Part shown: positions 1 to 7,450 of the stretch, piece after piece | How the letters are laid out: each line of letters begins with the position of its first letter | How positions within the stretch are numbered: the first letter of the stretch is position 1 | Source: Planctomycetota bacterium | Lineage (GTDB): Bacteria; Planctomycetota; Phycisphaerae; Phycisphaerales; SM1A02 | Direction of reading: 5' to 3' | Assembly (NCBI GenBank): GCA_009926815.1 | Contig: RFOC01000028.1 | Location: forward strand, 1 to 15,273 | Length of the DNA: 15,273 nt | Program-made: the position numbers and the translations under genes | Notes under the pieces: model-generated | Database searches by the model: none | What the model was told of the DNA's origin: nothing | What the model saw: only the letters and a program-made list of their open reading frames with translations

Positions 1-782
1 CCCCCCACGAGCGATCCCGGGTTCGCCTGCGCGGCGCCGCCCTCCATGGGGTCGCCCGTCGCGGCGGGATCGGTGCCAGTCGCGGGTTCCTCCTCGGGTT
101 CCGGTGCGTCCGGCGTGGCCACGCGATCGATGGGGATCTCGGTGCGCAGGGTCACCAGGGCGCGGGCATCCTCGAAGGAGGATTCGCCCAGCCGCGCTCC
201 CGAGGCCGTCACCGTGGCGCGCACCGCGCGAGGCAGGCCGTCCGAGTCGCTGTCCCAGTCCTGTCGCCACTCGAAGCCGTCGTAGGCCTCCAGACGAAGC
301 GAGACCACGCCCTCGCCCACCGGTTCCGCCACGCCACCCGCAGCCTCGTACTCGTCGGGCACCGGATCGCGTCGGCGCCAGAGGGCCGAGCCACCATCAT
401 CGTTCTCGATGCGGTACTGGGTCTCGTACTCCTGCCCCTCGCCGGTGTAGTCCAGGGTCCGGGTGGGCTTGAGTCGCTCGCTGAAGAGCAGCATCTGGTC
501 ACGGTCCAGTTCGCGGCCCTCGCTGCGGACCACCTCGCCCGCCAGTCGGAACCGGGTCAGGAAGAGATCGCTGCTCCGCACCGCGCTCTGGATGTCCCGT
601 CGCAGCGCCTCAAGGGCATCGCTGGCCCGGCGGGTCGCGGTCATCCGAAGCCGCGCCACCTCGCGGGCGCGGCCCAGTTGCGAGAGCGAGGAGGCGATCG
701 CCGCGGAGATGATGCCCGCGATCAGCAGGGCCACCACGAGCTCGAGGATGGTGAAGCCGGTGCGGCGGTCGCGATCAGCCAC
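1..782 (-). CDS. gspJ: GspJ-like type II secretion minor pseudopilin (partial, 3' end beyond left edge)
   Basis: A minor pseudopilin that would sit at the tip of the T2SS pseudopilus. I chose a GTG start at 782 because it follows an AAGGAGG Shine-Dalgarno at about 10 nt and puts the class III signal at the very N-terminus (MADRDRRTG^FTILE), with the +5 Glu needed for assembly and a hydrophobic helix after it. The frame is open without a stop to base 3, giving about 260 codons in the window; the stop lies outside. The start overlaps the gspI stop by 8 nt, so translation is probably coupled. The middle has a WRRRD segment and an EAYDGFEWRQDWDSDSDGLPR stretch typical of the J/I minor pseudopilin C-domain. 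The C-terminal ~40 residues are rich in P, E, T, G and A and look disordered. Assignment as J rather than another minor pseudopilin rests on order (G-H-I-J) and size, so the family is sure and the exact letter likely. Confidence 0.78.
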   Translation of the reverse strand, partial: MADRDRRTGFTILELVVALLIAGIISAAIASSLSQLGRAREVARLRMTATRRASDALEALRRDIQSAVRSSDLFLTRFRLAGEVVRSEGRELDRDQMLLFSERLKPTRTLDYTGEGQEYETQYRIENDDGGSALWRRRDPVPDEYEAAGGVAEPVGEGVVSLRLEAYDGFEWRQDWDSDSDGLPRAVRATVTASGARLGESSFEDARALVTLRTEIPIDRVATPDAPEPEEEPATGTDPAATGDPMEGGAAQANPGSLVG

Positions 783-1239
783 GGGGATCCGCCTCCTTCT
801 CCTCCCAGCGCGTGCGGCGATCGATCGGTTCGACCGGCTGCCGATCCGGTGCGGGCAGACGATCGTCGTGGGGGGCCACGCGCGTCGCGCATCGGAAGGG
901 GTGGCCCGTGGGATCGATCACCGTGGCGGTCACGGTCACGGGATCGCCCAGGCCACCGGCCTCCAGGTCCACGGTGAATTCCCAGTCCGGCCACGGTTCC
1001 GGCATGCGGCCAGCCGCCTGTCGGTTGCGGGTGAACGCCCCGGGGCCCTCGGTCACCACCTGGCCCAGCAGCTCATCCAGCATGGCCGCCGCCATGGCCT
1101 CGCGCTCGCCGCGCTGGAGCATGGCCAGCGCCCGCTGCGAGAGGGTGACCACGCCGGCCAGTCCCAGCGCCAGCATGGCGCCGCCCAGGATGGCGTCGAG
1201 CAGCGCGAAGCCCCTGCGATGTCCTCGACGGATCACCAT
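775..1239 (-). CDS. gspI: GspI-like type II secretion minor pseudopilin
   Basis: A 154-residue minor pseudopilin. The ATG at 1239 is chosen because it places the prepilin-peptidase site near the N-terminus (MVIRRGHRRG^FALLD) before a ~20-residue hydrophobic helix; the frame stays open further upstream but only inside gspH. It overlaps the gspH stop by 7 nt (ATGGTGA), and its own stop lies inside the start of gspJ, so H, I and J are translationally chained. Position +5 of the mature protein is Asp, not the usual Glu. In T2SS only GspK normally lacks this Glu, so this is a conservative but noticeable change. The body contains the VEDLEAGG/VTVTATV strand pattern of GspI-type C-domains. Calling it I is based on position third in the G-H-I-J order and on short length. 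It could be another minor pseudopilin, but pseudopilin identity itself is firm. Confidence 0.78.
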   Translation of the reverse strand: MVIRRGHRRGFALLDAILGGAMLALGLAGVVTLSQRALAMLQRGEREAMAAAMLDELLGQVVTEGPGAFTRNRQAAGRMPEPWPDWEFTVDLEAGGLGDPVTVTATVIDPTGHPFRCATRVAPHDDRLPAPDRQPVEPIDRRTRWEEKEADPRG

Positions 1240-1790
1240 GGCTCGCGGTCCCGTCCGGTCTCGTCCAGGTCGATCGCCACGCGTCCACCCTCGAGCATGC
1301 TGCCGTTGTCGAACCGCACTGGAGCGGTGGCGGAGGGTTCCAGCAGCAGCGTGACGTCGCGTCCCTCGGCCACCAGCCTCATCTCGATGCGGGGCCGTGA
1401 TCCGCCCGGTGCCGAGAGGATCTTCCACTCGTCGCCCACCATCCGCTGGCCGTCGCGGCTCACCTCGGTCAGTTCCACGCCCGCCGGAAGCCGGAAGGCC
1501 TGCACGAACCGGTCCGGCCGCCACACGGGCGGATCGGAGGGGCGAGCAGGGTCCGACTCCAGGTTCCAGAGCTCCACGCACCCCGATTCCGGGTTCATCC
1601 AGATGGCCGTCTGCTGCGCACCGGCGGTGTCACGGAAGGCGAACATGGCCAGGATCTCGGAGAGGCGTTCCGCGGCCACGTCGGCCTCGCGCCGCGTCAT
1701 GCCCGCCAGTCGCGGCACCACCAGGGCCGCCACCAGGGCCAGCAGCGAGGCGACGATCACCAGTTCCAGCAGGGTGAAGCCGCGTCGCAT
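1233..1790 (-). CDS. gspH: GspH-like type II secretion minor pseudopilin
   Basis: A 185-residue protein with a minimal class III leader (MRRG^FTLLELVIV): prepilin peptidase would cut after Gly4 and methylate Phe1, and Glu+5 is present. The hydrophobic helix runs to about residue 27 and ends in VPRLAGM. The soluble domain has the AERLSEILAMFAFRDTAG helix followed by several beta-strands and a C-terminal segment of the GspH/FimT fold. The start lies 15 nt after the gspG stop, and the stop overlaps gspI, so it belongs to the same transcript. No strong Shine-Dalgarno is visible (only a G-rich stretch before the ATG), which fits coupling to gspG translation. Family (GspH/FimT pseudopilin) is confident; the letter follows from gene order. 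Confidence 0.8.
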   Translation of the reverse strand: MRRGFTLLELVIVASLLALVAALVVPRLAGMTRREADVAAERLSEILAMFAFRDTAGAQQTAIWMNPESGCVELWNLESDPARPSDPPVWRPDRFVQAFRLPAGVELTEVSRDGQRMVGDEWKILSAPGGSRPRIEMRLVAEGRDVTLLLEPSATAPVRFDNGSMLEGGRVAIDLDETGRDREPW

Positions 1791-1805
1791 GCACCCGCCC
1801 GGCGC

Positions 1806-2225
1806 TCAGCGCGCCCCGTTGATGATGTCCTTGTTCTCGCCTTCGCCGCCCGGCTGGCCGTCGGCGCCGTAGCTGACCACGTCGAAGTCCGTGTTCACGC
1901 TGGGCGGGACCATGATCACGTAGCGGTGGCCCCAGGGATCGTTCAGCGCGTTGACGTTGGTCAGGATGGGGTTGTCGCCCTGGCAGAGCAGCTCAAGGTC
2001 GAAGTCGTCGCCGGGCCGGGTCATGCCCTTCTCGGTCAGGTACAGGCGGACCTGCTGCGCCAGGCTGTTCACGTCGGCCTGCGCCTTCCGCTCCTTGGCG
2101 ATGCCGAGGAAGCGCATCACGTTGGGCGCGACGAGCGTGGCCAGCAGCGCCACGATGGTGACGGCGATGATGACCTCGAGCAGGGTGAAGCCACGGTGGC
2201 GACGGCGGCGGTGACGGGCGGTCAT
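1806..2225 (-). CDS. gspG: GspG major pseudopilin of the type II secretion system
   Basis: The main subunit of the T2SS pseudopilus, 139 residues, close to the family's usual ~140. A basic leader of 12 residues ends in HRG^FTLLEVII (cleavage after Gly12, Glu+5 present), then a hydrophobic helix (AVTIVALLATLVAPNVM). The conserved NDPWGHRY motif is at about residues 95-102. The C-terminus has the SYGADGQPGGEGENKDI loop (about 118-134), the Ca2+-binding signature that separates GspG from type IV pilins. The ATG at 2225 has GGAGAG about 4 nt upstream. A 136-nt gap separates it from gspF, the only sizeable gap in the block, so a separate promoter or processing site for the abundant major pseudopilin is possible. 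Identity is firm. Confidence 0.93.
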   Translation of the reverse strand: MTARHRRRRHRGFTLLEVIIAVTIVALLATLVAPNVMRFLGIAKERKAQADVNSLAQQVRLYLTEKGMTRPGDDFDLELLCQGDNPILTNVNALNDPWGHRYVIMVPPSVNTDFDVVSYGADGQPGGEGENKDIINGAR

Positions 2226-2361
2226 GGGTCTCTCCGGATGCGGGGTTCGGACGGGCTCGTGGAACGACGCTCGGCCGGTTTCGATGCCTTGGTTGCCGCG
2301 AATTCGCCGCGGATCCGCCAGAGGCGTCCGATAGCGTAGCGGGGTCCCGCCGTGGACGTCT
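2226..2361 (-). other. gspF-gspG intergenic leader
   Basis: 136 nt without a gene, the largest gap inside the T2SS block. It contains a perfect 10-bp palindrome (GCGAATTCGC, 2298-2307) and a CCGCG...CGCGG inverted repeat spanning 2296-2312. No T-tract follows, so it does not read as a terminator. I see no convincing -35/-10 pair. It could be an mRNA structure that sets higher gspG expression, but that is inference only. Confidence 0.35.
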
Positions 2362-3618
2362 TCAGCCGCCCAGGGAACTCTGCATTCGAAGCAGCGGCAG
2401 CAGGATCCCGGCCAGCACGAAGCCGGCCACCACGGCCATGACCACCAGCAGGACGGGCGGCAGGGCCTTCGTGAAGATCTTGATGCTGTTGTTCACCTGC
2501 CGGTCGAACGCGGTGGCGGCGTGGAGCAGCATGGTCTCCAGGCGTCCCGATCGCTCGCCGATGTTCACGATCTGGATCAGCAGCGGCGGGAAGTGGCCGC
2601 ATCGCTCCAGCGGATCCGCGAGGGCCTGTCCGGTGGTCACCTTCTCCTGCACCTCGTCCACCGCCCGCGTCAGCACGGTGTTGCCCAGGGTGTCCCGCGT
2701 GATGCGGAGCGCCTGCAGGATGGGCAGGCCGGCGTTCACCAGCGTGCCCAGCGTCCGCGTGAAGCGGGCCACCGCCACGTCGCGGAGCAGCGGTCCCAGC
2801 AGCGGCATGCGGAGCATCAGGCCATCCCATTTCAGCCGGTTGTCCGGCTTCGAGAGCCAGCGCCGGCTGCCCACCACGCCGGCCCCGATGCCCACGATGA
2901 CCACCAGCCACCAGGTCTTCATGAAGTTGGCGAAGCCCAGCAGGACCTTCGTGGGCCACGGCAGTTCCATGCCAGGCTGACCGGCGATGGGCGCCATGAG
3001 CTGCGGCAGGATCACGGTGACCAGCAGGACGATGCTGGCCATGATGAGCGACGCCACGATCATGGGGTAGATGGTCGCGCCGATGAGCTCGCGTCGAAGC
3101 TCCACGGATCGGTCCAGCAGATCGGCGAGCTGGTGCAGCACCTCGGGCATGCGTCCGCTGGCATCGGCGGCACGGGCCATGCCCACCACCATGTCATCGA
3201 AGGGAGCGCCATAGGCCTGCATGGCCTCATGCAGCGGTCGACCGGCCTCCACCTTCTCGATCAGCGCATCCAGGATCACGGGCTGGGCCTTGCCGGCCGC
3301 CTGCCTCCGCACGGTGCGCAGGGCCTGCATGAGCGGCAGACCGGCCTCGACCGCGGTGGCCAGTTCCCGCATGAGCGAGGCCAGTTCGGCCCGCCCGATC
3401 GAGGGATGTCCCGGCGCGGCGGTGGTCCACCGAGGCAGGCGGACGGCGCTTGCGGCGGGCGGCGTCGCCATGGCCTCCAGGTCGTCGCTCTCCAGCCGCA
3501 GCGGCGTGAGGCCGCGAGCCTGGACCAGGCGCATGGCCGTGCCCCGATCGGGTGCGGTGATGGTGCCCGAGGTGGAGCCTCCCGCGCGATCCAGGCCTTC
3601 GTACCTCCAGTTCGCCAC
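2362..3618 (-). CDS. gspF: GspF inner-membrane platform protein of the type II secretion system
   Basis: A 418-residue polytopic inner-membrane protein that links the GspE ATPase to pseudopilus assembly. It has two T2SSF domains: the first around residues 76-200 (LMRELATAVEAGLPLMQAL), the second around 283-405 (FTRTLGTLVNAGLPILQAL), each with the conserved pattern of short helix, AGLP and QAL. Three hydrophobic segments lie near 185-208, 235-250 and 387-410, matching the family topology. The start is GTG at 3618, only 3 nt after the gspE stop, with GAGGG about 7 nt upstream inside gspE. Length is normal for GspF (~400). The N-terminal ~70 residues (WRYEGLDRAGGSTSG) resemble the cytoplasmic domain that contacts GspE. 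Order E-F-G is standard for T2SS operons, so identity is secure; a type IV pilus PilC homologue is less likely given the G-H-I-J set. Confidence 0.92.
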   Translation of the reverse strand: MANWRYEGLDRAGGSTSGTITAPDRGTAMRLVQARGLTPLRLESDDLEAMATPPAASAVRLPRWTTAAPGHPSIGRAELASLMRELATAVEAGLPLMQALRTVRRQAAGKAQPVILDALIEKVEAGRPLHEAMQAYGAPFDDMVVGMARAADASGRMPEVLHQLADLLDRSVELRRELIGATIYPMIVASLIMASIVLLVTVILPQLMAPIAGQPGMELPWPTKVLLGFANFMKTWWLVVIVGIGAGVVGSRRWLSKPDNRLKWDGLMLRMPLLGPLLRDVAVARFTRTLGTLVNAGLPILQALRITRDTLGNTVLTRAVDEVQEKVTTGQALADPLERCGHFPPLLIQIVNIGERSGRLETMLLHAATAFDRQVNNSIKIFTKALPPVLLVVMAVVAGFVLAGILLPLLRMQSSLGG

Positions 3619-3621
3619 GCG

Positions 3622-5244
3622 TCAGCCCTCGTCGACGTCCTGCGTGGCCCGGAGCACCTCGCTGATGGTGGTCTCGCCGCGCTGGGCCTTCGCCATGCCG
3701 TCCTCGCGCATGGTCTGGAAGTCGGCGTCGACCAGCTGCCTTAGTTCCAGCACGCTCTGGTTCTCGGCGATCGCCGCCCGCAGGGCCGGATTGATGCGGG
3801 CCAGCTCGAAGAAGCCCAGTCGTCCGCGGAAACCGCTGCCGCCGCAGGCCTCGCAGCCGCGGCCCACGGTGACCGTGCCGCCGAACCGCTCCACCTCGGC
3901 CGGCGCGATCCGCACGCGCTGGTCCTCGGGCATGGGCACCTTGTGGGCGCAGGCCCGGCAGATGCGGCGGCCCAGGCGCTGGGCCAGCAGGCCCTCGAGC
4001 ACGCTGGCCACCAGGAAGCTCTCGGCGCCCATGTCCACCAGTCGACCCACGCTGCTCAGCGCGTCGTTGGTGTGCAGCGTGCTCAGGATCAGGTGGCCCG
4101 TGAGCGCGCTGCGGATGGCGATGTCGACGGTCTCGGAGTCGCGGATCTCGCCGACCAGGATCACGTCGGGATCCTGGCGGAGGATGCTGCGAAGGCCGCC
4201 GGCGAAGGTGAGGCCTCGCTTGGGGTTCACCGGGATCTGGTTGATGCCCGCCAGCTCGTACTCCACCGGGTCCTCGATGGTCAGGATCTTCTTGCGGGGG
4301 TCGTAGAGCTTGTGCAGCGCCGCGTACAGGGTGGTCGTCTTGCCGCTGCCCGTGGGGCCGGTGACCAGCACCAGCCCGTGGGGCTTGGCGATGAGACGGT
4401 CCATCATGCCCACGTGCTTCTCCGCCATGCCCAGGCTCCGCAGGTCCAGGGGCAGGGCGCTCTTGTCCAGGATGCGCATCACCACGCTCTCGCCGTAGAT
4501 GGTGGGCACGGTGCTCACGCGGATGTCCACCTTGCGTCCCTCGTACCGCAGCGAGATGTGCCCGTCCTGCGGCACGTACCGCTCGGCGATGTTCATCTGC
4601 GACATGATCTTGATGCGCCCGATGATCGCCGGCTGCAGGTGCTTGGGGGGGCTCGGCTGCGCGATGAGCACGCCGTCCACCCGGTACTTCACCTTCAGCT
4701 CGCCCTCGAAGGGCTCGATGTGGATGTCGCTGGTCCGCTTCTGGATGGCTTCCAGGATGAGCAGGTTCACCAGGTTGACCAGCGTGGGCTGCTCGGCCAT
4801 CCGGTGCACGTCATCCGCCTCGATGGCATCCAGGTTGTGCTCGCTGGCGGTGCTGGCCAGGTCGCCGTCGCTGGCCAGGCTCTCGGCCATGCGGGCGGCG
4901 GTCACGCCGTAGGCCTGGCGCATCAGTTCACCGAAGGCTTCGGGGGCCACACCCACCCGCGTCAGGGGAAGCCGGGCCATGGCGGCGGTCTCGTCCACGG
5001 CGGCCAGGTCGAAGGGATCCGCCATGGCCACGCGGAGCCGACCCTCGTCGACCGAGAGAGGGACCACGCGAAGCCGGACGGCCGCATCCGCGGGCACCAG
5101 TCGCACGGCGCCGGCGTCGCAGGGCACGGGCTTGTCAAGCCACGCGAAGCCGCACGCCTCGCAACGCTCGCGCGGCGAGGCCGCGGAAGCCGCGCGCAGC
5201 AGCATCTCCACCGAGGTGGCCGGGCTGCGCGCCGCGTCACTCAC
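3622..5244 (-). CDS. gspE: GspE cytoplasmic ATPase of the type II secretion system
   Basis: A 540-residue hexameric ATPase that powers pseudopilus growth. Motifs in order: an N-terminal MshEN-like domain (about residues 40-115), a linker, the GspE N2 region (SDIHIEPFEGELKVKYRVDG), Walker A GPTGSGKT (296-303), Asp box IEDPVEYE (about 323-330), Walker B ILVGEIRDSET (362-372) and His box GHLILSTLHTNDA (383-395). A tetracysteine zinc site (C429-x2-C432 ... C464-x2-C467) is diagnostic of GspE/PilB. I use the GTG at 5244, which overlaps the upstream stop as GTGA; the frame stays open far upstream, but only as a shadow of the preceding gene. A second CxxC (C28, C31) lies near the N-terminus, and another Cys at 42, unusual for GspE. 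gspF follows after 3 nt. Identity is firm. Confidence 0.93.
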   Translation of the reverse strand: MSDAARSPATSVEMLLRAASAASPRERCEACGFAWLDKPVPCDAGAVRLVPADAAVRLRVVPLSVDEGRLRVAMADPFDLAAVDETAAMARLPLTRVGVAPEAFGELMRQAYGVTAARMAESLASDGDLASTASEHNLDAIEADDVHRMAEQPTLVNLVNLLILEAIQKRTSDIHIEPFEGELKVKYRVDGVLIAQPSPPKHLQPAIIGRIKIMSQMNIAERYVPQDGHISLRYEGRKVDIRVSTVPTIYGESVVMRILDKSALPLDLRSLGMAEKHVGMMDRLIAKPHGLVLVTGPTGSGKTTTLYAALHKLYDPRKKILTIEDPVEYELAGINQIPVNPKRGLTFAGGLRSILRQDPDVILVGEIRDSETVDIAIRSALTGHLILSTLHTNDALSSVGRLVDMGAESFLVASVLEGLLAQRLGRRICRACAHKVPMPEDQRVRIAPAEVERFGGTVTVGRGCEACGGSGFRGRLGFFELARINPALRAAIAENQSVLELRQLVDADFQTMREDGMAKAQRGETTISEVLRATQDVDEG

Positions 5245-6584
5245 TGCGGAGGATCCTTGGGCGCATCGCCGCCCGCGCCATCCGCGGGATTCGACGGCGG
5301 CGGGGGACGCCGGGTCCCCGGCTTGCGGCCATCGGGCATGCCGGCGGGTTCCTCGGGTGAATCGGGAGCCGTGCCCACGGGTTCGCGCTTGGGCGGAGCA
5401 CCCTTGGTCGAGCCAGGCGAGGAGGAGACCGGCGGTCGGAAGTTCGAGTCGCCGCCCGCGAGGGCCTCGACCTGTTCCGGCGTGAGCAGGGCCTTCACCT
5501 GCTCGCGGGTGGCGTTCACCAGCTTGGACTTCTCCGCGCGAAGCGGAGCCATGGCCTCCTTGGGACCCGCCGTGGGATCGCCGCCCGACTTGGCGGCGCG
5601 GGCGGCGGCATCGCGCTTGGGCTTGGACGGTCCATCCACGCGCAACGCGGCGACCATCCGCTCCCGGAGATCCTGCAGTTCGGTGGCCCACTTCGCCCGG
5701 ATCTGCTCGATGGCGGTGCGCTGATCATCCGTCAGGCCCTGAAGGCCGAGCACGGTCTGGAAGAAGGGAGCCAGCGGATCCGGCTGGAACGCCTCGCGGT
5801 AGCCCATGCCCAGGGCCCGCTCGCGGAACTGCGTTCCGTGGGGGGCGGGCAGGGCCTCGGCGATCTTCTCGATCCAGGTGTCCTGGACGTTGCGGACGCC
5901 CACCCGGGCATTCATGATCTGCGTCTGCACCTCGAAGCCCCGGTTCACGTCGCCGTTCTCCATGGCATCGGTCAGCGGTCCGGCGAGGCCATCGATGGTC
6001 GCGTCACGCTGGATCAGCGCAGCGTCCAGTTCCACCTCGTAGGCATCGATGGCCGGCTGGGCGGCCTCGATCGCGTCCTTGGGCAGCTGCATCTGCCGCA
6101 CCAGGCCGCCCAGGTCCAGGCCCTCGCCCATCAGGTCGCTGTCCTCCAGCGCCTTCTCGCGGCGCATGGCCCGCTCGAAGCGCGGCCACCGCTCCAGCTG
6201 CACGTCGCTCAACTGCCCCTTCACGTTGGCCATGAACTCGTCGTAGAGCCGCTTCTTCTCGGGAAGCCAGGCGGCGATCGGCTGCATCATGCCCTTGGCG
6301 CTGGCGGTGCCGCCCTTCATCTTGCTGGCGTACTCCTTCATCTTCTGGACGGCGGTCTCCCAGCCGGTCTTGAAGCTGAAGGTGTAGTCCTCGATCAGGC
6401 TCTCCACGATGGGCCGCTGCCATTCCTCCAGCTTGAGCGTGTCCATGATCAGGATCGCGTCGCGCGGAAGCACGTCGGGCCGCGCGGCTTCCGAGATGGC
6501 GCCGCGGCCGCCGAACTGCGCGGGCGAGATCGAGGCGAGCAGCAGCGGGGCGATCAGCACGATGGTTCGAAGAAGCGTTCGCAT
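5241..6584 (-). CDS. Secreted LTxxQ-motif (Spy/CpxP-like) protein of unknown function, first gene of the T2SS block
   Basis: A 447-residue exported protein whose exact family I do not recognise. I place the start at 6584 (AGGA about 8 nt upstream), where a signal peptide begins (MRTLL, a hydrophobic stretch rich in L and I, then SPA|Q as a likely cleavage site after residue 22); an in-frame Met 37 codons earlier would bury the signal. The mature part is mostly helical and charged. Three LS/LTxxQ motifs stand out: LSDVQ (125-129), LTDDQ (284-288) and LTPEQ (367-371), each followed by a basic/acidic helix, as in periplasmic chaperones of the Spy/CpxP class. From about residue 382 to the end it is a Pro/Gly/Lys/Asp-rich disordered tail. 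Its stop overlaps the GTG of gspE by 4 nt, so it is probably co-transcribed and coupled. A role as a periplasmic or cell-envelope accessory of the secretion system is inference from position and motif only. Confidence 0.72.
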   Translation of the reverse strand: MRTLLRTIVLIAPLLLASISPAQFGGRGAISEAARPDVLPRDAILIMDTLKLEEWQRPIVESLIEDYTFSFKTGWETAVQKMKEYASKMKGGTASAKGMMQPIAAWLPEKKRLYDEFMANVKGQLSDVQLERWPRFERAMRREKALEDSDLMGEGLDLGGLVRQMQLPKDAIEAAQPAIDAYEVELDAALIQRDATIDGLAGPLTDAMENGDVNRGFEVQTQIMNARVGVRNVQDTWIEKIAEALPAPHGTQFRERALGMGYREAFQPDPLAPFFQTVLGLQGLTDDQRTAIEQIRAKWATELQDLRERMVAALRVDGPSKPKRDAAARAAKSGGDPTAGPKEAMAPLRAEKSKLVNATREQVKALLTPEQVEALAGGDSNFRPPVSSSPGSTKGAPPKREPVGTAPDSPEEPAGMPDGRKPGTRRPPPPSNPADGAGGDAPKDPPQ

Positions 6585-6714
6585 GGGAGATTCCTGGTTC
6601 GGAGTGCCGCTGCAACGCGGCCGAGGCGGTTTCATTGACGTTCGATTGCCGTTGGCATCGGCTTTTTGTGGTCGGGTCCCGGACTCCGGGCCCATAATGT
6701 AGGCGGCCGCACGC
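6585..6714 (-). promoter_or_regulatory. Leader/promoter region of the LTxxQ-gspEFGHIJ block
   Basis: 130 nt between the CoA-transferase stop and the first gene of the secretion block, read on the minus strand. It is the only gap large enough to hold the main operon promoter. A somewhat AT-rich TACATTAT stretch lies near 6695-6702 (minus strand) and could supply a -10, but I see no matching -35. A GC-rich inverted repeat (CCCGG...CCGGG, about 6678-6692) and a run of five A on this strand (6663-6667) are also present; neither forms a terminator for the CoA-transferase gene. So the promoter is inferred from layout, not recognised. Confidence 0.35.
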
Positions 6715-7416
6715 TCAGCCGTGTCGCACGGTTCGCTGCTCGATCCGCTTTTCGGATCGCGTGACCACGATCCGGTCCACGAAGATGCCGGGCGTGTGGA
6801 CCTGGTCCGGATCGATCGTGCCGGTGTCCACCAGTTCCTCCACCTCCGCCACGGTGGTGCGTCCCGAGGTGGCGACCATGGGATTGAAGTTGCGGGCGGT
6901 CTTCCGGAACACCAGGTTGCCGAAGCGGTCGGCCCTCCACGCCTTGACCAGGGCCAGGTCGGCGCGGATGCCGCGTTCCATGACGAAGGTCTCGCCGTCG
7001 AAGAGCTCCGTGGGCTTGCCCTCGGCCACCACCGTCCCCACGCCCGTGCGGGTGTAGAAGGCGGGAATGCCGGCGCCCCCGGCGCGAAGGCGCTCCGCCA
7101 GCGTTCCCTGCGGGCAGAACTCCAGTTCGAGCTCGCCGCTCATGAACTGCCGCTCGAATTCCGCGTTCTCGCCGACGTAACTCGACACCATCTTCCGGAT
7201 CTGGCGGGTCCTCAGCAGCAGGCCCAGTCCCCAGTCATCGACCCCCGCGTTGTTGCTCACGCACGTCAGGTTGCGGGCGCCGCTGTCGCGCAGCGCCACG
7301 ATCAGCTGCTCCGGAATGCCGCAGAGTCCGAACCCGCCAACGGCGACCGTGATGCCGTCCCGGGCGAGGCCGTGGAGGGCCTCGGCCGGCGTCTGGAAGA
7401 TCTTGTTCACCGCCAT
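6715..7416 (-). CDS. scoA: 3-oxoacid CoA-transferase subunit A (succinyl-CoA:3-ketoacid type)
   Basis: The A subunit of a class I CoA-transferase that moves CoA between succinyl-CoA and a 3-oxoacid such as acetoacetate. 233 residues, the normal length of ScoA/AtoD. The family features are clear: VAVGGFGLCGIPE near residues 25-35 (oxyanion-hole/CoA-binding loop), CVSNNAG at about 52-58, SSYVGENAEFERQ at about 78-90, CPQGTLAERLRAGGAGIPAFYT at about 101-122, and HTPGIFVDRIV near 207-217. The ATG at 7416 has no Shine-Dalgarno; a TACACT hexamer lies 6 nt upstream (see promoter entry). The catalytic Glu of these enzymes is on subunit B, whose gene is normally immediately downstream. Here a secreted protein follows after 130 nt, so this subunit cannot act alone and needs a B subunit from elsewhere. 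Enzyme family is firm; substrate is inferred. Confidence 0.92.
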   Translation of the reverse strand: MAVNKIFQTPAEALHGLARDGITVAVGGFGLCGIPEQLIVALRDSGARNLTCVSNNAGVDDWGLGLLLRTRQIRKMVSSYVGENAEFERQFMSGELELEFCPQGTLAERLRAGGAGIPAFYTRTGVGTVVAEGKPTELFDGETFVMERGIRADLALVKAWRADRFGNLVFRKTARNFNPMVATSGRTTVAEVEELVDTGTIDPDQVHTPGIFVDRIVVTRSEKRIEQRTVRHG

Positions 7417-7422
7417 GGCCGC

Positions 7423-7428
7423 AGTGTA
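7423..7428 (-). promoter_or_regulatory. -10-type hexamer (TACACT) for leaderless scoA
   Basis: On the minus strand TACACT fits TANNNT and ends exactly 6 nt (GGCCGC) before the scoA ATG. No Shine-Dalgarno is present in the gap. This geometry puts transcription start at or next to the A of ATG, as in leaderless mRNAs. The spacing mirrors the one on the other strand. Confidence 0.5.
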
Positions 7429-7444
7429 GTGAGGGCAGGGCCGC

Positions 7445-7450
7445 TAGCCT
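7445..7450 (+). promoter_or_regulatory. -10-type hexamer (TAGCCT) for leaderless MFS gene
   Basis: TAGCCT fits TANNNT and ends 6 nt (GTTTGG) before the GTG start of the transporter gene. An in-frame TAG inside this hexamer rules out any start further upstream, and no Shine-Dalgarno precedes the GTG. A leaderless transcript is the simplest reading. No clear -35 is seen. Confidence 0.45.

Noticed and set aside
5245..5691. An upstream extension of gspE by about 149 codons
   Set aside because: The frame is open but runs through the preceding gene; the GTG at 5244 with the GTGA overlap gives the normal GspE length.
3943..5724. A long plus-strand open frame opposite gspE and the LTxxQ gene
   Set aside because: Its composition is H/V/G/D/Q-rich without motifs, the mirror of real minus-strand genes carrying Walker A/B and zinc motifs.
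6643..6667. A small bulged hairpin (CGAT-T-GCC/GGC-ATCG) followed by TTTTT on the plus strand
   Set aside because: It has terminator shape only for plus-strand transcription, but both neighbouring genes are on the minus strand; the stem is also short and bulged.
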